From assembly GCA_036267355.1 (NCBI GenBank), contig DATAWG010000119.1, positions 1-34,824 on the forward strand: DNA of 34,824 nt, written 5' to 3'. Each line of letters starts with the position of its first letter. Position 1 is the stretch's first letter. This document shows, one piece after another, positions 8,168 to 16,600 of the stretch. The translations under genes were made by a program, and so were the position numbers. Below the pieces are notes generated by a model. The model searched no databases. It had not been told where the DNA came from and worked only from the letters and a program-made list of their open reading frames with translations. The DNA comes from Pirellulales bacterium (GTDB lineage: Bacteria; Planctomycetota; Planctomycetia; Pirellulales; DATAWG01).

Positions 8168-9544
8168 TTGAATCCTTTCGTCTACGTTCTGTTGGCCGTG
8201 CCGCCGCTGCTGATTTTGGCGCGGTCGAAGCGGATTTACCCGCATCGGCCGGCAGTTTTCTTGCTCGGCGTGCCGGCGCTGTTGGCGCTGGCGTTGATGG
8301 CGGTGCCGGCGCTGTTTAGCGGGCTGTTGGTGCTCGACGGGGCGCTGGCGGCGCTGGCGGTGGTCGATCTACTGACGCTGCCGCGAGCCAACCAGTTTTC
8401 CGTCGAGCGGCAGGTGCAGCGAGCCGCGTCGCTCAAGAAGCCGCATCCGGTGGTGCTGACCGTGGTCAGCCGTTCGCGGCAAACCCAGGCGGTTTGGGTT
8501 CGCGACGGCGTGCCCGCCCCGCACTCGGCCGAGCCGCCGGAAATGCTCGTGCGGCTCAAGCCGCGTTCGCGAGCGACGCTCCGCTATTCGCTCCGGGCCG
8601 GCCGCCGCGGCGCCTTCACCATCCCGACGGTTCATCTCCGCGTCCGCAGCCTGCTCGGGCTGTGGCAGCGGTATTTGATCTATCCGATCGAAAGCACGAT
8701 CCATGTTTATCCCGACATGAAACAGTTGGCCGAGTATGGCGTTTTGGCCCGCACCAATCGGCTCAGCCTGCTCGGAGTGCGCCGCACGCGAAAGATCGGG
8801 CAAGACAACGAATTCGAGCGGCTCCGCGATTTCACCCGCGACGACAACTACAAGCATATCGATTGGCGCAGCACGGCCCGGCGTTCGCGGCTGACGGTGA
8901 AAGATTTTCAGGCCAACCAAAGCCAGCGGATCATTTTCTTGATCGATTGCGGCCGGATGATGGCCAACGAAGCGGCCGGCCTGAGCCTCTTGGACCATGC
9001 CTTGAACTCGATGCTCATGCTGAGCTACGTCGCGCTCAAGCAGGGAGATTCGGTCGGGTTGATCTGCTTTTCCGACTCGATCCATTCGTTCGTCCCGCCG
9101 CGCGGCAGCATGAACCAAATGAACCGGCTGCTGCATTCGGTGTTCGACCGCTTCCCTCGGCTGGTGGAATCGCGATACGACGAAGCGTTTGTGTACCTCG
9201 CATCGCGGTGCCGCAAGCGGGCGCTGGTGGTGTTGATCACGAACGTGATCGATGAAGTGAACGCGTCGCAGATCGACCGCTATTTGTCGTCGCTCACCGG
9301 CAAGCATTTGCCGCTGGGCGTGTTGCTGCGCGATCGGCAAGTGTTCGACGCGGCCGAAAGCACCGACTCGAGCGAAACGGCGATCTACCGCGCCGCCGCC
9401 GCCGCGGATGTGCTGCTATGGCGGCATCAGGTTCTCTCCGACTTGTCGAGCAAAGGCGTGCTGACGCTCGATCTCTTTCCCGACGAACTAACCGCCCCGC
9501 TCGTGAACAGCTATTTGAACATCAAAGCCCGGCATTTGCTGTAG
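8168..9544 (+). CDS. DUF58 domain-containing protein (degenerate vWA)
   Basis: A 458-residue protein with two N-terminal membrane helices (about 5-20 and 28-70), an extracytoplasmic-looking beta-rich segment, and the DUF58 hallmark at 215-238, visible as FERLRDFTRDDNYKHIDWR. A von Willebrand A-like core follows, starting IIFLIDCGRMM; the metal site is degenerate (DCGRM instead of DxSxS). DUF58 proteins are the standard partners of MoxR ATPases. The start is TTG at 8168, chosen because MNPFVYVLLAV gives a good membrane anchor and no closer ATG exists. The stop at 9542-9544 abuts a palindromic element. Confidence 0.88.
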   Translation: MNPFVYVLLAVPPLLILARSKRIYPHRPAVFLLGVPALLALALMAVPALFSGLLVLDGALAALAVVDLLTLPRANQFSVERQVQRAASLKKPHPVVLTVVSRSRQTQAVWVRDGVPAPHSAEPPEMLVRLKPRSRATLRYSLRAGRRGAFTIPTVHLRVRSLLGLWQRYLIYPIESTIHVYPDMKQLAEYGVLARTNRLSLLGVRRTRKIGQDNEFERLRDFTRDDNYKHIDWRSTARRSRLTVKDFQANQSQRIIFLIDCGRMMANEAAGLSLLDHALNSMLMLSYVALKQGDSVGLICFSDSIHSFVPPRGSMNQMNRLLHSVFDRFPRLVESRYDEAFVYLASRCRKRALVVLITNVIDEVNASQIDRYLSSLTGKHLPLGVLLRDRQVFDAAESTDSSETAIYRAAAAADVLLWRHQVLSDLSSKGVLTLDLFPDELTAPLVNSYLNIKARHLL

Positions 9545-9643
9545 GCCCGGCCGAAAAATGACTTCTCCACAGATCCCTCTCCCCTTGCGGGAGAGGGCAG
9601 GGTGAGGGGTTTCGAAAAGCGGAAGTGATTTTTCGGCCGAGCC
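9544..9643. repeat. 100-bp palindromic element, copy 1 (MITE/REPIN-like)
   Basis: The 22-nt ends 9544-9565 and 9622-9643 are inverted repeats with two mismatches, sharing the core CGGCCGAAAAAT. Inside is a second hairpin with a 9-bp stem (CCCTCTCCC at 9575-9583, GGGAGAGGG at 9589-9597). A second copy lies at 19158-19254. It starts at the last base of the DUF58 stop codon and could also act as a transcript-end hairpin. Confidence 0.82.
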
Positions 9644-9772
9644 TTAGCCGCGGATTGGTTGTAGCCACGGTGCCCGTGAACCACGGTCGCCGCGCGGGTG
9701 TCCGTTCATTCGAGCGGCGCACTCCCCGGATCGCGCGCGAGCCGTTACAATTCCGGCTCGACCGCTCTCCGC

Positions 9773-9797
9773 CACTGGCAGACAGCGCTTGCCAGTG
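9773..9797. repeat. CACTGGCA / TGCCAGTG hairpin
   Basis: Perfect 8-bp arms (9773-9780 and 9790-9797) around a 9-nt loop, 33 nt before metG. The two hairpins at 13466-13490 and 13512-13536 have nearly the same arms and related loops (GAC..CGCT pattern), so this is a dispersed family. Confidence 0.65.
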
Positions 9798-9829
9798 CCC
9801 CACGCGCCCAATGACCCGCACTCATCCGC

Positions 9830-12046
9830 ATGAATCAGCGACGGATTTTGGTTACTGCCGCGCTTCCCTATGCCAATGGTCATATTCACCTTGGCCATCT
9901 GGTGGAATATATCCAGACGGATATCTGGGTGCGGTTTCAGAAGCTGCGCGGCAATCGCTGCATTTATATCTGCGCCGACGACACGCACGGCACGGCGATC
10001 ATGATCCGAGCCCGGCAAGAAGGCCGCAGCGAAGAGGCGCTGATCGCCGATATGCGCGAGCACCATGTCCGCGATTTCTCGGGCTTCGATATCGAGTTCG
10101 ACAACTACGGCAGCACGAATAGCCCGGAAAATCGCGAGCTGTGCGGCCAGATTTGGACGGCCCTGCGGGCCGGCGGCTATATCAACGAGCGCGATGTGAC
10201 GCAGCTCTACGATCCCGTGGCCGGCACGTTTCTGGCCGATCGGTTCGTCAAGGGAACTTGCCCGCGCTGCAAATCGCCGGACCAATACGGCGACAATTGC
10301 GAAGTGTGCGGCAGCACGTATAGCCCGACCGACTTGATCGACCCGGTGAGCACGCTCACGGGCGCGAAGCCCGAGATTCGCACGGCGACGCATCTGTTCG
10401 TCGCCATCGAGCGGCTGCATGAGTTTTTGAACGAGTGGACGCAATCGGGCGATCATTTGCAGTCGGAGGTGGCCAATTATCTAAAAGGCCATTTTCTCGG
10501 CGAGCCGCTCCGGGATTGGGATGTGTCGCGGCCGAAACCTTATTTCGGATTCGAGATTCCCGACAGCCAAGGCAATTGCTGGTATGTGTGGTTCGATGCG
10601 CCGATCGGGTATATGGCATCGACGCGCGAGTGGTGCGAGGGTCATGGGGAGCGGTTTGAGGATTGGTGGTGCTACCCCTCACCCCCGGCCCCTCTCCCAC
10701 AAGGGGAGAGGGGAGTAGGCGGGGCTCTCCCACAAGGGGAGAGGGGAGTAGGCGTGGCTATCCAAAAGGGGGGGGTGGGAGTAGGCGGAGCTCTCCCACA
10801 AGGGGAGGCGGGAGAGGCGAGCGATCCGGCCGAAGTTGAGATCCATCATTTTATCGGTAAGGACATCACTTATTTTCACACGCTGTTTTGGCCGGCCATG
10901 CTCAAGGCGTCGGGCTTGCGGCTGCCGCGAAAGATCCATATCCACGGGCATCTCACCGTGGGTGGCGAGAAGATGTCCAAAAGCAAAGGAACGCACGTCC
11001 GCGGGGCGACGTATCTCAAGCGGCTCAATCCCGCTTATCTGCGCTACTACTACGCCTCGAAGCTCAGTGGGCATGTCGACGATCTCGATCTGAATCTCGT
11101 CGAGTTCGTGGCGAAAGTGAATTCCGATCTGGTGGGCAAGGTCGTGAATCTGGCGAGCCGCACGGCTCGGTTTGTCGAATCGACCGGCTTATCGGCAAAA
11201 TATCCGGACGATGGCGGACTGTTTGCCGCGGCGGCCGACGCGGGAGAAAGTATCGCCGCGGATTACGAAGCGTGCGAATATAGCAAGGCCATGCGAACGA
11301 TCATGGCTTTGGCCGATCGGGCCAATCAATATGTCGACGCCCGGCAGCCCTGGACGCTGCGAAAAGACGCCAGCCGGGCCGGCGAAGTGCAAGACGTTTG
11401 CACGGTGACGCTGAATTTGTTCCGGCAATTGGCCGTGTATCTCGCGCCGGTGTTGCCGCATCTTGCGGAGCAGGCCAGCCGATTATTCGGCAAGCCGATC
11501 GTGCACTGGAGCGATGCGCTGGCGCCGATCGTCGGTTCGCCCGTGGCGAAATTCGAAACCCTGTTGACGCGAGTGGACCCAAAGGAGGTCGAGGCGATGA
11601 TCGAAGAGAGCAAAGAAGTAGGTCAGGCTTTCCAGCCTGACATCCCCGCAACCGAAGCGACAACTCCGCCGGCCTCCTCCGACGGCCCCGAGCCGCTTGC
11701 CGCCGAGCCACTTCAGCCTGAATGCAGCTTCGACGATTTTGCCAAGATCGATTTGCGCGTAGCCCGCGTTGTGGCGGCGGAGGAATTGCCCAAAGCAAAA
11801 AAACTATTGAGACTGACGCTCAGCCTCGGCGGCGACAGCCGGCGCACCGTGTTCGCCGGTATTAAAAGCGCCTATAAAGCGGAAGAACTCGTCGGCCGAT
11901 TGGTGATTTGCGTGGCGAATCTCGCCCCGCGGCAGATGCAATTCGGGGTGAGCGAAGGCATGGTCGTCGCCGCAGGCGCGGGCGGCCAGGAAATCTTCCT
12001 GCTCAGCCCCGACACGGGCGCAAAGCCGGGTCACCGCGTGCATTAA
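9830..12046 (+). CDS. metG: Methionyl-tRNA synthetase with C-terminal tRNA-binding domain
   Basis: 738 residues; charges initiator and elongator tRNA(Met) with methionine in the cytosol. The class I signature HLGH is at residues 20-23 in [13 protein letters not shown], the zinc knuckle cysteines are C144, C147, C157 and C160 (E. coli type), and KMSKS is at 381-385. The C-terminus (about 630-738, [14 protein letters not shown] onward) is a Trbp111/EMAP-like tRNA-binding domain that aids dimerisation and tRNA capture. Two unusual inserts lie in variable regions: residues about 283-332 between WEDWW-like sequence and [10 protein letters not shown], and about 598-605 (VGQAFQPD) in the linker before the C-terminal domain. 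Both derive from repeat DNA. It is convergent with the DUF1328 gene, only 26 nt between stops. The start agrees with the usual family N-terminus. Confidence 0.97.
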   Translation: MNQRRILVTAALPYANGHIHLGHLVEYIQTDIWVRFQKLRGNRCIYICADDTHGTAIMIRARQEGRSEEALIADMREHHVRDFSGFDIEFDNYGSTNSPENRELCGQIWTALRAGGYINERDVTQLYDPVAGTFLADRFVKGTCPRCKSPDQYGDNCEVCGSTYSPTDLIDPVSTLTGAKPEIRTATHLFVAIERLHEFLNEWTQSGDHLQSEVANYLKGHFLGEPLRDWDVSRPKPYFGFEIPDSQGNCWYVWFDAPIGYMASTREWCEGHGERFEDWWCYPSPPAPLPQGERGVGGALPQGERGVGVAIQKGGVGVGGALPQGEAGEASDPAEVEIHHFIGKDITYFHTLFWPAMLKASGLRLPRKIHIHGHLTVGGEKMSKSKGTHVRGATYLKRLNPAYLRYYYASKLSGHVDDLDLNLVEFVAKVNSDLVGKVVNLASRTARFVESTGLSAKYPDDGGLFAAAADAGESIAADYEACEYSKAMRTIMALADRANQYVDARQPWTLRKDASRAGEVQDVCTVTLNLFRQLAVYLAPVLPHLAEQASRLFGKPIVHWSDALAPIVGSPVAKFETLLTRVDPKEVEAMIEESKEVGQAFQPDIPATEATTPPASSDGPEPLAAEPLQPECSFDDFAKIDLRVARVVAAEELPKAKKLLRLTLSLGGDSRRTVFAGIKSAYKAEELVGRLVICVANLAPRQMQFGVSEGMVVAAGAGGQEIFLLSPDTGAKPGHRVH
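10694..10825. repeat. Four 33-bp tandem repeats read in frame inside metG
   Basis: Units begin at 10694, 10727, 10760 and 10793. The first two are nearly identical, the third and fourth diverge. Each encodes 11 residues of the form [11 protein letters not shown]. The CTCTCCC/GGGGAGAG core resembles the inner hairpin of the 100-bp element at 9575-9597. The array is a multiple of three and keeps the metG frame open. Confidence 0.88.
11622..11641. repeat. GTCAGGCT / AGCCTGAC hairpin inside metG
   Basis: A perfect 8-bp inverted repeat with a TTCC loop, read in frame as VGQAFQPD in the linker between the anticodon-binding region and the C-terminal tRNA-binding domain. From memory, this translated string is common in planctomycete annotations, consistent with a dispersed repeat. 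Confidence 0.7.
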
Positions 12047-12072
12047 ATGCATCGATTTGCGGCCGCTCATGG

Positions 12073-12240
12073 TCAAAATCGCCGCCACCGCCCGCCAGAG
12101 ACCAGCGATAAGATTAGCAGAATCACGAAAATCAGCAGGAGCACTTTCGCGATCCACAACGCCGTTCCCTCGATCCCGCCCAGCCCGAGCACCGCCGCGA
12201 CCAATGCGATAATCACGAAAATCAGCGCCCATCGAAGCAT
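12073..12240 (-). CDS. DUF1328 family small membrane protein (YtjA-like)
   Basis: A 55-residue protein, [20 protein letters not shown] at its start, with two hydrophobic helices (about 4-21 and 28-47) separated by a GGIEG turn and ending in a basic RWRRF tail. This is the full pattern of the DUF1328 family, small inner-membrane proteins of unknown function, often stress-associated. The ATG at 12240 is preceded by a purine-rich GGAAGAAAGG sequence at a suitable distance. It is convergent with metG. The residue pattern leaves little doubt despite the small size. Confidence 0.9.
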   Translation of the reverse strand: MLRWALIFVIIALVAAVLGLGGIEGTALWIAKVLLLIFVILLILSLVSGGRWRRF

Positions 12241-12542
12241 AAAGGCCTTTCTTCCGGCAATCGGCCGGCATTCGGTTTTACCCGTCGCGGTAGGATTATT
12301 TCTATTTGCACGAAATCGATGCTACGTCAACCGGTTCGACGGCCGCGCTGCGGTCGACCGGATCGAACCGCAGCCGGGTGATCTTTCCAGGATATGCCGG
12401 CACGCTCGAAAGCTCATCGCTACGAGACTGTTGCCGAGCCGGCCGTCCACATGCCCACGCAAAGCCGTGAGCCTGGCACCCGGCTCTCGTTCCTCGCTCG
12501 ATGCCGCCGCGTTTCCACGTGCGCGTATTTGCAGTGCCCATG
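12241..12542. other. Gap upstream of the DUF1328 gene
   Basis: 302 nt between the DUF1328 start and the stop of the HSD10-like gene, both on the minus strand. No further gene is seen. A GGCAC CCGGCTC-rich stretch near 12475-12500 may be another repeat fragment, and a possible promoter lies near 12297-12330. Confidence 0.5.
12297..12330 (-). promoter_or_regulatory. Possible promoter of the DUF1328 gene
   Basis: On the minus strand a TTGACG (12325-12330) matches five of six bases of a sigma-70 -35 box. An A/T-rich TAGAAATAAT stretch follows at about -10 distance, though no box is a good match at exactly 17 nt. It is 57-90 nt before the ATG. Weak evidence. Confidence 0.28.
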
Positions 12543-13310
12543 TTATTTCGACCCCATTCGCAATGCCCCGTCGAGGCGGATGACGCTGCCGTTGAGCATC
12601 GGGTTTTCGACAATCTGCTGGGCTAGCTTGGCAAATTCTTCGCCCCGACCAAGCCGTGGTGGAAAAACGCACTGCTCGACGAGCGACTCGCGGACCTCGG
12701 GCGTCATGCCGGCCATCATCGGCGTTTCGAACACGCCGGGCGCGATCGCCACGACACGGATGCCGAACCGGGCCAATTCGCGGGCCGCCGGAAGCGTGAG
12801 CGCCGCCACGCCCCCCTTGCTCGCCGAATAGGCGGCCTGCCCGAGTTGCCCCTCGAACGCCGCGACCGACGCCGTGTTCACGATCACGCCGCGCTCGCCA
12901 TCCGCATTCGGCGAATTCGCCGCCATCGCTGCCGCCGCAAGCCGCAAGACATTGAAGGTGCCGATTAGATTCACTCGCACGACGCGCTCGAAGAGCGCCA
13001 GGTCGTGCGGACCATTTTTGCCGACAATGCGACCGGCCCCGATGATCCCCGCGCAATTCACTACGCCATCGACCCGGCCGAACTCGCTTGCGGCCAGCGC
13101 GATCGCTGCCTGCACTTGGCCCGAATCGGTTACGTCGACAAGTGCGGATCTCGCTGTTTTACCAAGCTCTGCGCATAGAGCAGCGCCGGCCGCAGCGTTT
13201 AGATCGGCGACGACGACATTGGCTCCGGCTGCGGTGAACGAGCGGGCGCAAGCGGCTCCCAAGCCCGATGCTCCGCCGGTGATCAGAAACGTGTGCGATG
13301 CGAGTTGCAT
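12543..13310 (-). CDS. SDR dehydrogenase, 3-hydroxyacyl-CoA dehydrogenase type 2 (HSD10)-like
   Basis: A 255-residue classical SDR. The cofactor loop TGGASGLG is at 11-18, Asp 36 at the end of the second strand suggests NAD specificity, NCAG at 85-88, and the catalytic residues are N114, S148, Y161 and K165 (YSASK). The C-terminal half, including [16 protein letters not shown] and [17 protein letters not shown], closely resembles HSD17B10-type enzymes, which oxidise 3-hydroxyacyl-CoA or 2-methyl-3-hydroxybutyryl-CoA in fatty acid and isoleucine breakdown. Substrate is inferred from that resemblance. I chose the ATG at 13310; upstream codons are translated from a tandem repeat. It is divergent from dnaE. 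Confidence 0.9.
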   Translation of the reverse strand: MQLASHTFLITGGASGLGAACARSFTAAGANVVVADLNAAAGAALCAELGKTARSALVDVTDSGQVQAAIALAASEFGRVDGVVNCAGIIGAGRIVGKNGPHDLALFERVVRVNLIGTFNVLRLAAAAMAANSPNADGERGVIVNTASVAAFEGQLGQAAYSASKGGVAALTLPAARELARFGIRVVAIAPGVFETPMMAGMTPEVRESLVEQCVFPPRLGRGEEFAKLAQQIVENPMLNGSVIRLDGALRMGSK

Positions 13311-13360
13311 GAGCGTGATTGTAAGCAGGAGTGGCAATGGATGGCGAGCGGATTGTGTCG

Positions 13361-13465
13361 CACCGCGGCGTGTGCCACTGCGGCGTGTGCCACTGCGGCG
13401 TGTGCCACTGCGGCGTGTGCCATTGCGGCGTGTGCCATTGCGGCGTGTGCCATTGCGGCGTGTGC
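13361..13465. repeat. Seven tandem 15-bp repeats (CACTGCGGCGTGTGC)
   Basis: Seven head-to-tail units start every 15 nt from 13361. Units 2-4 are identical, units 5-7 carry CATTG, unit 1 carries CACCG. The array then runs directly into a CACTGGCC hairpin. There are no spacers. The array lies 51 nt upstream of the dehydrogenase ATG on the minus strand and could vary in copy number. Confidence 0.92.
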
Positions 13466-13490
13466 CACTGGCCAGCGCAGTCGGCCAGTG
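13466..13490. repeat. CACTGGCC / GGCCAGTG hairpin
   Basis: Perfect 8-bp arms with a 9-nt loop, immediately after the 15-bp array. It shares arms with 13512-13536 but has the loop in the opposite orientation. Confidence 0.7.
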
Positions 13491-13511
13491 CCGGCCCACC
13501 AAGGCACGTCC

Positions 13512-13536
13512 CACTGGCCGACTTCGCTGGCCAGTG
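13512..13536. repeat. CACTGGCC / GGCCAGTG hairpin
   Basis: Perfect 8-bp arms around the loop GACTTCGCT. It forms a pair with the hairpin 21 nt upstream and is related to 9773-9797. Confidence 0.7.
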
Positions 13537-13583
13537 GCACACCGGCTAAATCAGCAGCGGCTACAAACCTTTCGGCGGTTCGA

Positions 13584-13589
13584 TACAAT
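13584..13589 (+). promoter_or_regulatory. Possible -10 box upstream of dnaE
   Basis: TACAAT matches five of six bases of the sigma-70 -10 consensus, 58 nt before the dnaE ATG. No clear -35 box is seen. An AGGAGG at 13627-13632 lies about 15 nt before the ATG, a longer spacing than usual. Confidence 0.3.
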
Positions 13590-13647
13590 GGTGTTGCTAG
13601 CACACTCATCATCGCGTTCCACCGCCAGGAGGGCTTTTGCAATATCC

Positions 13648-16600
13648 ATGAGCACCCCACCGTTCGTTCACCTGCATTGCCATAGCCATTACAGCCTTCT
13701 CGACGGAGCCAGCCCGATCGATCGGCTTGTGTCGCGAGCCAAAGAACTGGGGATGACCGGCTTGGCGCTCACGGACCACGGCAATCTGCACGGGGCGCTC
13801 GAATTCTATTCCGCCGCGAAAAAGGCGGGCATCAACCCGATCTTGGGCTACGAGGCCTATATCGCGGCGGACAGCCGCTTCAAACGCGACGCCGGCTCGC
13901 TCAAGGAGGCAAGCTACCATCTAACGCTGTTGGCCAAGAACCGCGTCGGCTTCGGCAATTTGATCAAGCTTGCCTCGGCCGCATTTCTCGAAGGCTTTTA
14001 CCACAAGCCGCGAATCGACAAGGAACTCTTGGCGGCGCACAACGAGGGGCTGATCTGCCTCAGCGGCTGCGTGTCGGGCGAGCTGAGCCGGACGCTGTTG
14101 AAATCGTCGGGGCCAGACAAATCGCATTTCGACGAAGCAAAGAAAGTCGTTGCCTGGTTTCAAAGCGTGTTCGGCGATCGGTATTTCATCGAAATCCAGA
14201 ACAACGGTGTCGAAATTCAGCGGCTGGCGCTGGAAGCGTCGGTCGAAATCGCCCGACAAATGGGCCTCCCGCTCGTGGCCACTAGCGACGCCCACTACGT
14301 CAATCGCGAAGACTCCGAAGCGCAAGATGTGCTGCTCTGCATCAACACTGGCAAATATCGCACCGACACTAATCGGATGCGGATGGAAGGAAACCAGTTC
14401 TATGTCCGCAGTCCGGAGGAAATGTACGCGTCGTTTCCCGGATTGGAGGAAGCGGTCAAGCAGAGCCAAACGATTGCCGACAGCGTCGAAATTGAGCTTG
14501 AACTTGGGAAGCGGCATTTTCCGCTGTTCGATCCGCCGGACCAGAAATCGCCCGGTGAGTATCTCCGCGAGCTTTGCTTGAAGGGGTTGAAGGAGCGGTA
14601 TGCGGGAAAGGCGAATCGCTGGGCGGATGCGGAGCAAGGGGCGACGGACGAGGGGCGAGCAGCACGGGCGGAGCCCGTCGCACACGGCGGAGAGCTGTCG
14701 CGCGAAGTGTTTCAGCGGCTCGATCGTGAGCTGGGCGTGATCGAGAAGCTCGGCTTTCCGAACTACTTTCTGATCGTATGGGATTTTGTTCGCTACGCGC
14801 GGGAGCGCGACATTCCGGCCACGGCGCGTGGCTCCGGCGTCGGTTCGCTCGTGGCCTATGCGCTCTATTTGAGCCATGTTTGCCCGTTGGAATATGATCT
14901 GCTCTTCGAGCGATTCTTGGATATTAGCCGCCTGGAAGCGCCGGATATCGATATCGATTTCTGCAAGGATCGCCGCGGCGAGGTGATCCAGTATGTGAAG
15001 GAAAAATACGGCGAAGCCAATGTGGCCCAGATCGGAACGTTCGGCACGCTCAAAGCCCGGGCCGCGATTCGCGACGTCGGCCGGGCGCTCGGAATGCCGA
15101 TCCCGCGAGTCGACGCCGTCGTGGCGATGGTGCCCGAAGAGTTGGGCATCGAATTGGCCGAAGCCCTCCAGAAAAGCGCTGATCTGAAGCGCACCTACGA
15201 CGCCGATGGCGAGATTCGCGAACTGCTCGATCTGGCGATGAAGATCGAGGGGCTCGCGCGAAACGTCGGCACGCACGCCGCCGCTGTTGTTATCGCCGAC
15301 AGGCCGCTCACGGAATATGTCCCTTTACAGCGGGTGCAAAACAAAGACGAAATCATCACTCAGTGGGCGATGGGCGATGTCGAGCGAGCCGGCCTGTTGA
15401 AGATGGATTTCTTGGGCCTGCGGAACCTCACCATTCTCTCCAAGGCGATCGACCTGATCGAGCAAACGACCGGCAAGCGGATCGATCCGTACCAATTCCC
15501 GCTCGACGACAAAAAGACATTTGCCTTGCTTTGCCGCGGCGAAACCAAGGGCGTGTTTCAACTGGAAAGCGGCGGGATTCGCGATCTGTTGCAGAAAATG
15601 AAGCCCGATAGCTTCCGCGATATCATCGCCACGAACGCCTTGTATCGTCCCGGGCCGCTGGAAGGGGGCATGGTCGACGACTATGTGCAAGTGAAGCATG
15701 GCCGCAAGCAGCCGGAATACAAGCATCCGGTGATGAAGGAGATTCTGGAAGAAACGCACGGCGTGATGGTCTACCAAGAACAGGTGATGCGGATTCTCAA
15801 TCGCTTGGGCGATATTCCGCTCCCCAGCGCCTACACCTGCATCAAAGCCATTTCCAAGAAGAAGCTGGAAACGATCGCCAAATTCCGTAGCGAATTCGCC
15901 GCCGGAGCCGAGCGCAAAGGAATGTCGGCCCGCGAGGCGACCGAGCTATTCGGCCTGATCGAGCATTTCGCCGGCTACGGGTTCAACAAGAGCCATTCCA
16001 CCGCGTACGCCTTGATCGCCTATATCACGGCCTATCTCAAGGCCCACTACCCGGTCGAATTCATGGCGGCCTTGCTCTCCGGCGACATGCCCGATCGGAA
16101 TTTCAAGAAGAAGGACTCGCTGGTCGAGCATCGTGAAGATTGCATTCGGATGGGAATCGATGTGTTGCCGCCGGACGTAAACCGGTCGCTGGGCGAATTT
16201 GCCGTGGTCAACGACGGTGGAAAACAGAAAATCGTTTTTGGATTGGGAGCCATCAAGGGCTGCGGAGGAAATGCGGCGCATGCGATCGTCGCGGCGCGGC
16301 GCTCCGGCGGCCCGATTCGAAGTTTGTTCGAGTTCTACGCCCGGATCGATCCGGCCACGTGCAATCGCACGGCCATCGAAAGCCTCATCAAAGCCGGAGC
16401 GTTCGATAGTCTCGGCGCTCGGCGGGCAGCGTTGATGGCGTCGGTCGATCGGGCGTTGCAGACCGGTGCGGCTGCGCTTGCCGATCGACGAAGCGGTCAA
16501 AAGGGCTTGTTCGCCGACATCGACGAAGACAACGATGCCGACGCCGGTTCGGCAAGCCTGCCCGACGTTCCCGAATGGGATGAGCGGCAAAAGCTCGGCA

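Larger units (their letters stand above)
13311..13647. other. Divergent HSD10-like / dnaE gap with repeats
   Basis: 337 nt with no gene. It contains the 15-bp tandem array (13361-13465), two hairpins and, nearer dnaE, a TACAAT box. Apparent open frames in this gap encode only low-complexity His/Cys/Ala repeats and are not credible genes. Confidence 0.7.

Noticed and set aside
12038-12052. TGCATT/AATGCA palindrome at the metG stop
   Set aside because: The 6-bp arms with a one-base centre are expected by chance and have no other support.
13361-13465. Regular repeats resembling a CRISPR array
   Set aside because: The seven 15-bp units are contiguous with no spacers, and no cas gene is present.
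13311-13514. N-terminal extension of the HSD10-like dehydrogenase (RRNGT-type repeats)
   Set aside because: The extra residues are only translated 15-bp repeats; the SDR fold starts at [13 protein letters not shown].
12874-13647. N-terminal extension of dnaE by 258 codons
   Set aside because: The extension is antisense to the HSD10-like gene and then runs through the 15-bp repeat array; DnaE homology starts at 13648.
13921-15276. Open frame of 451 codons opposite dnaE
   Set aside because: GC-rich third positions create long antisense frames; no domain is recognisable and dnaE is certain.
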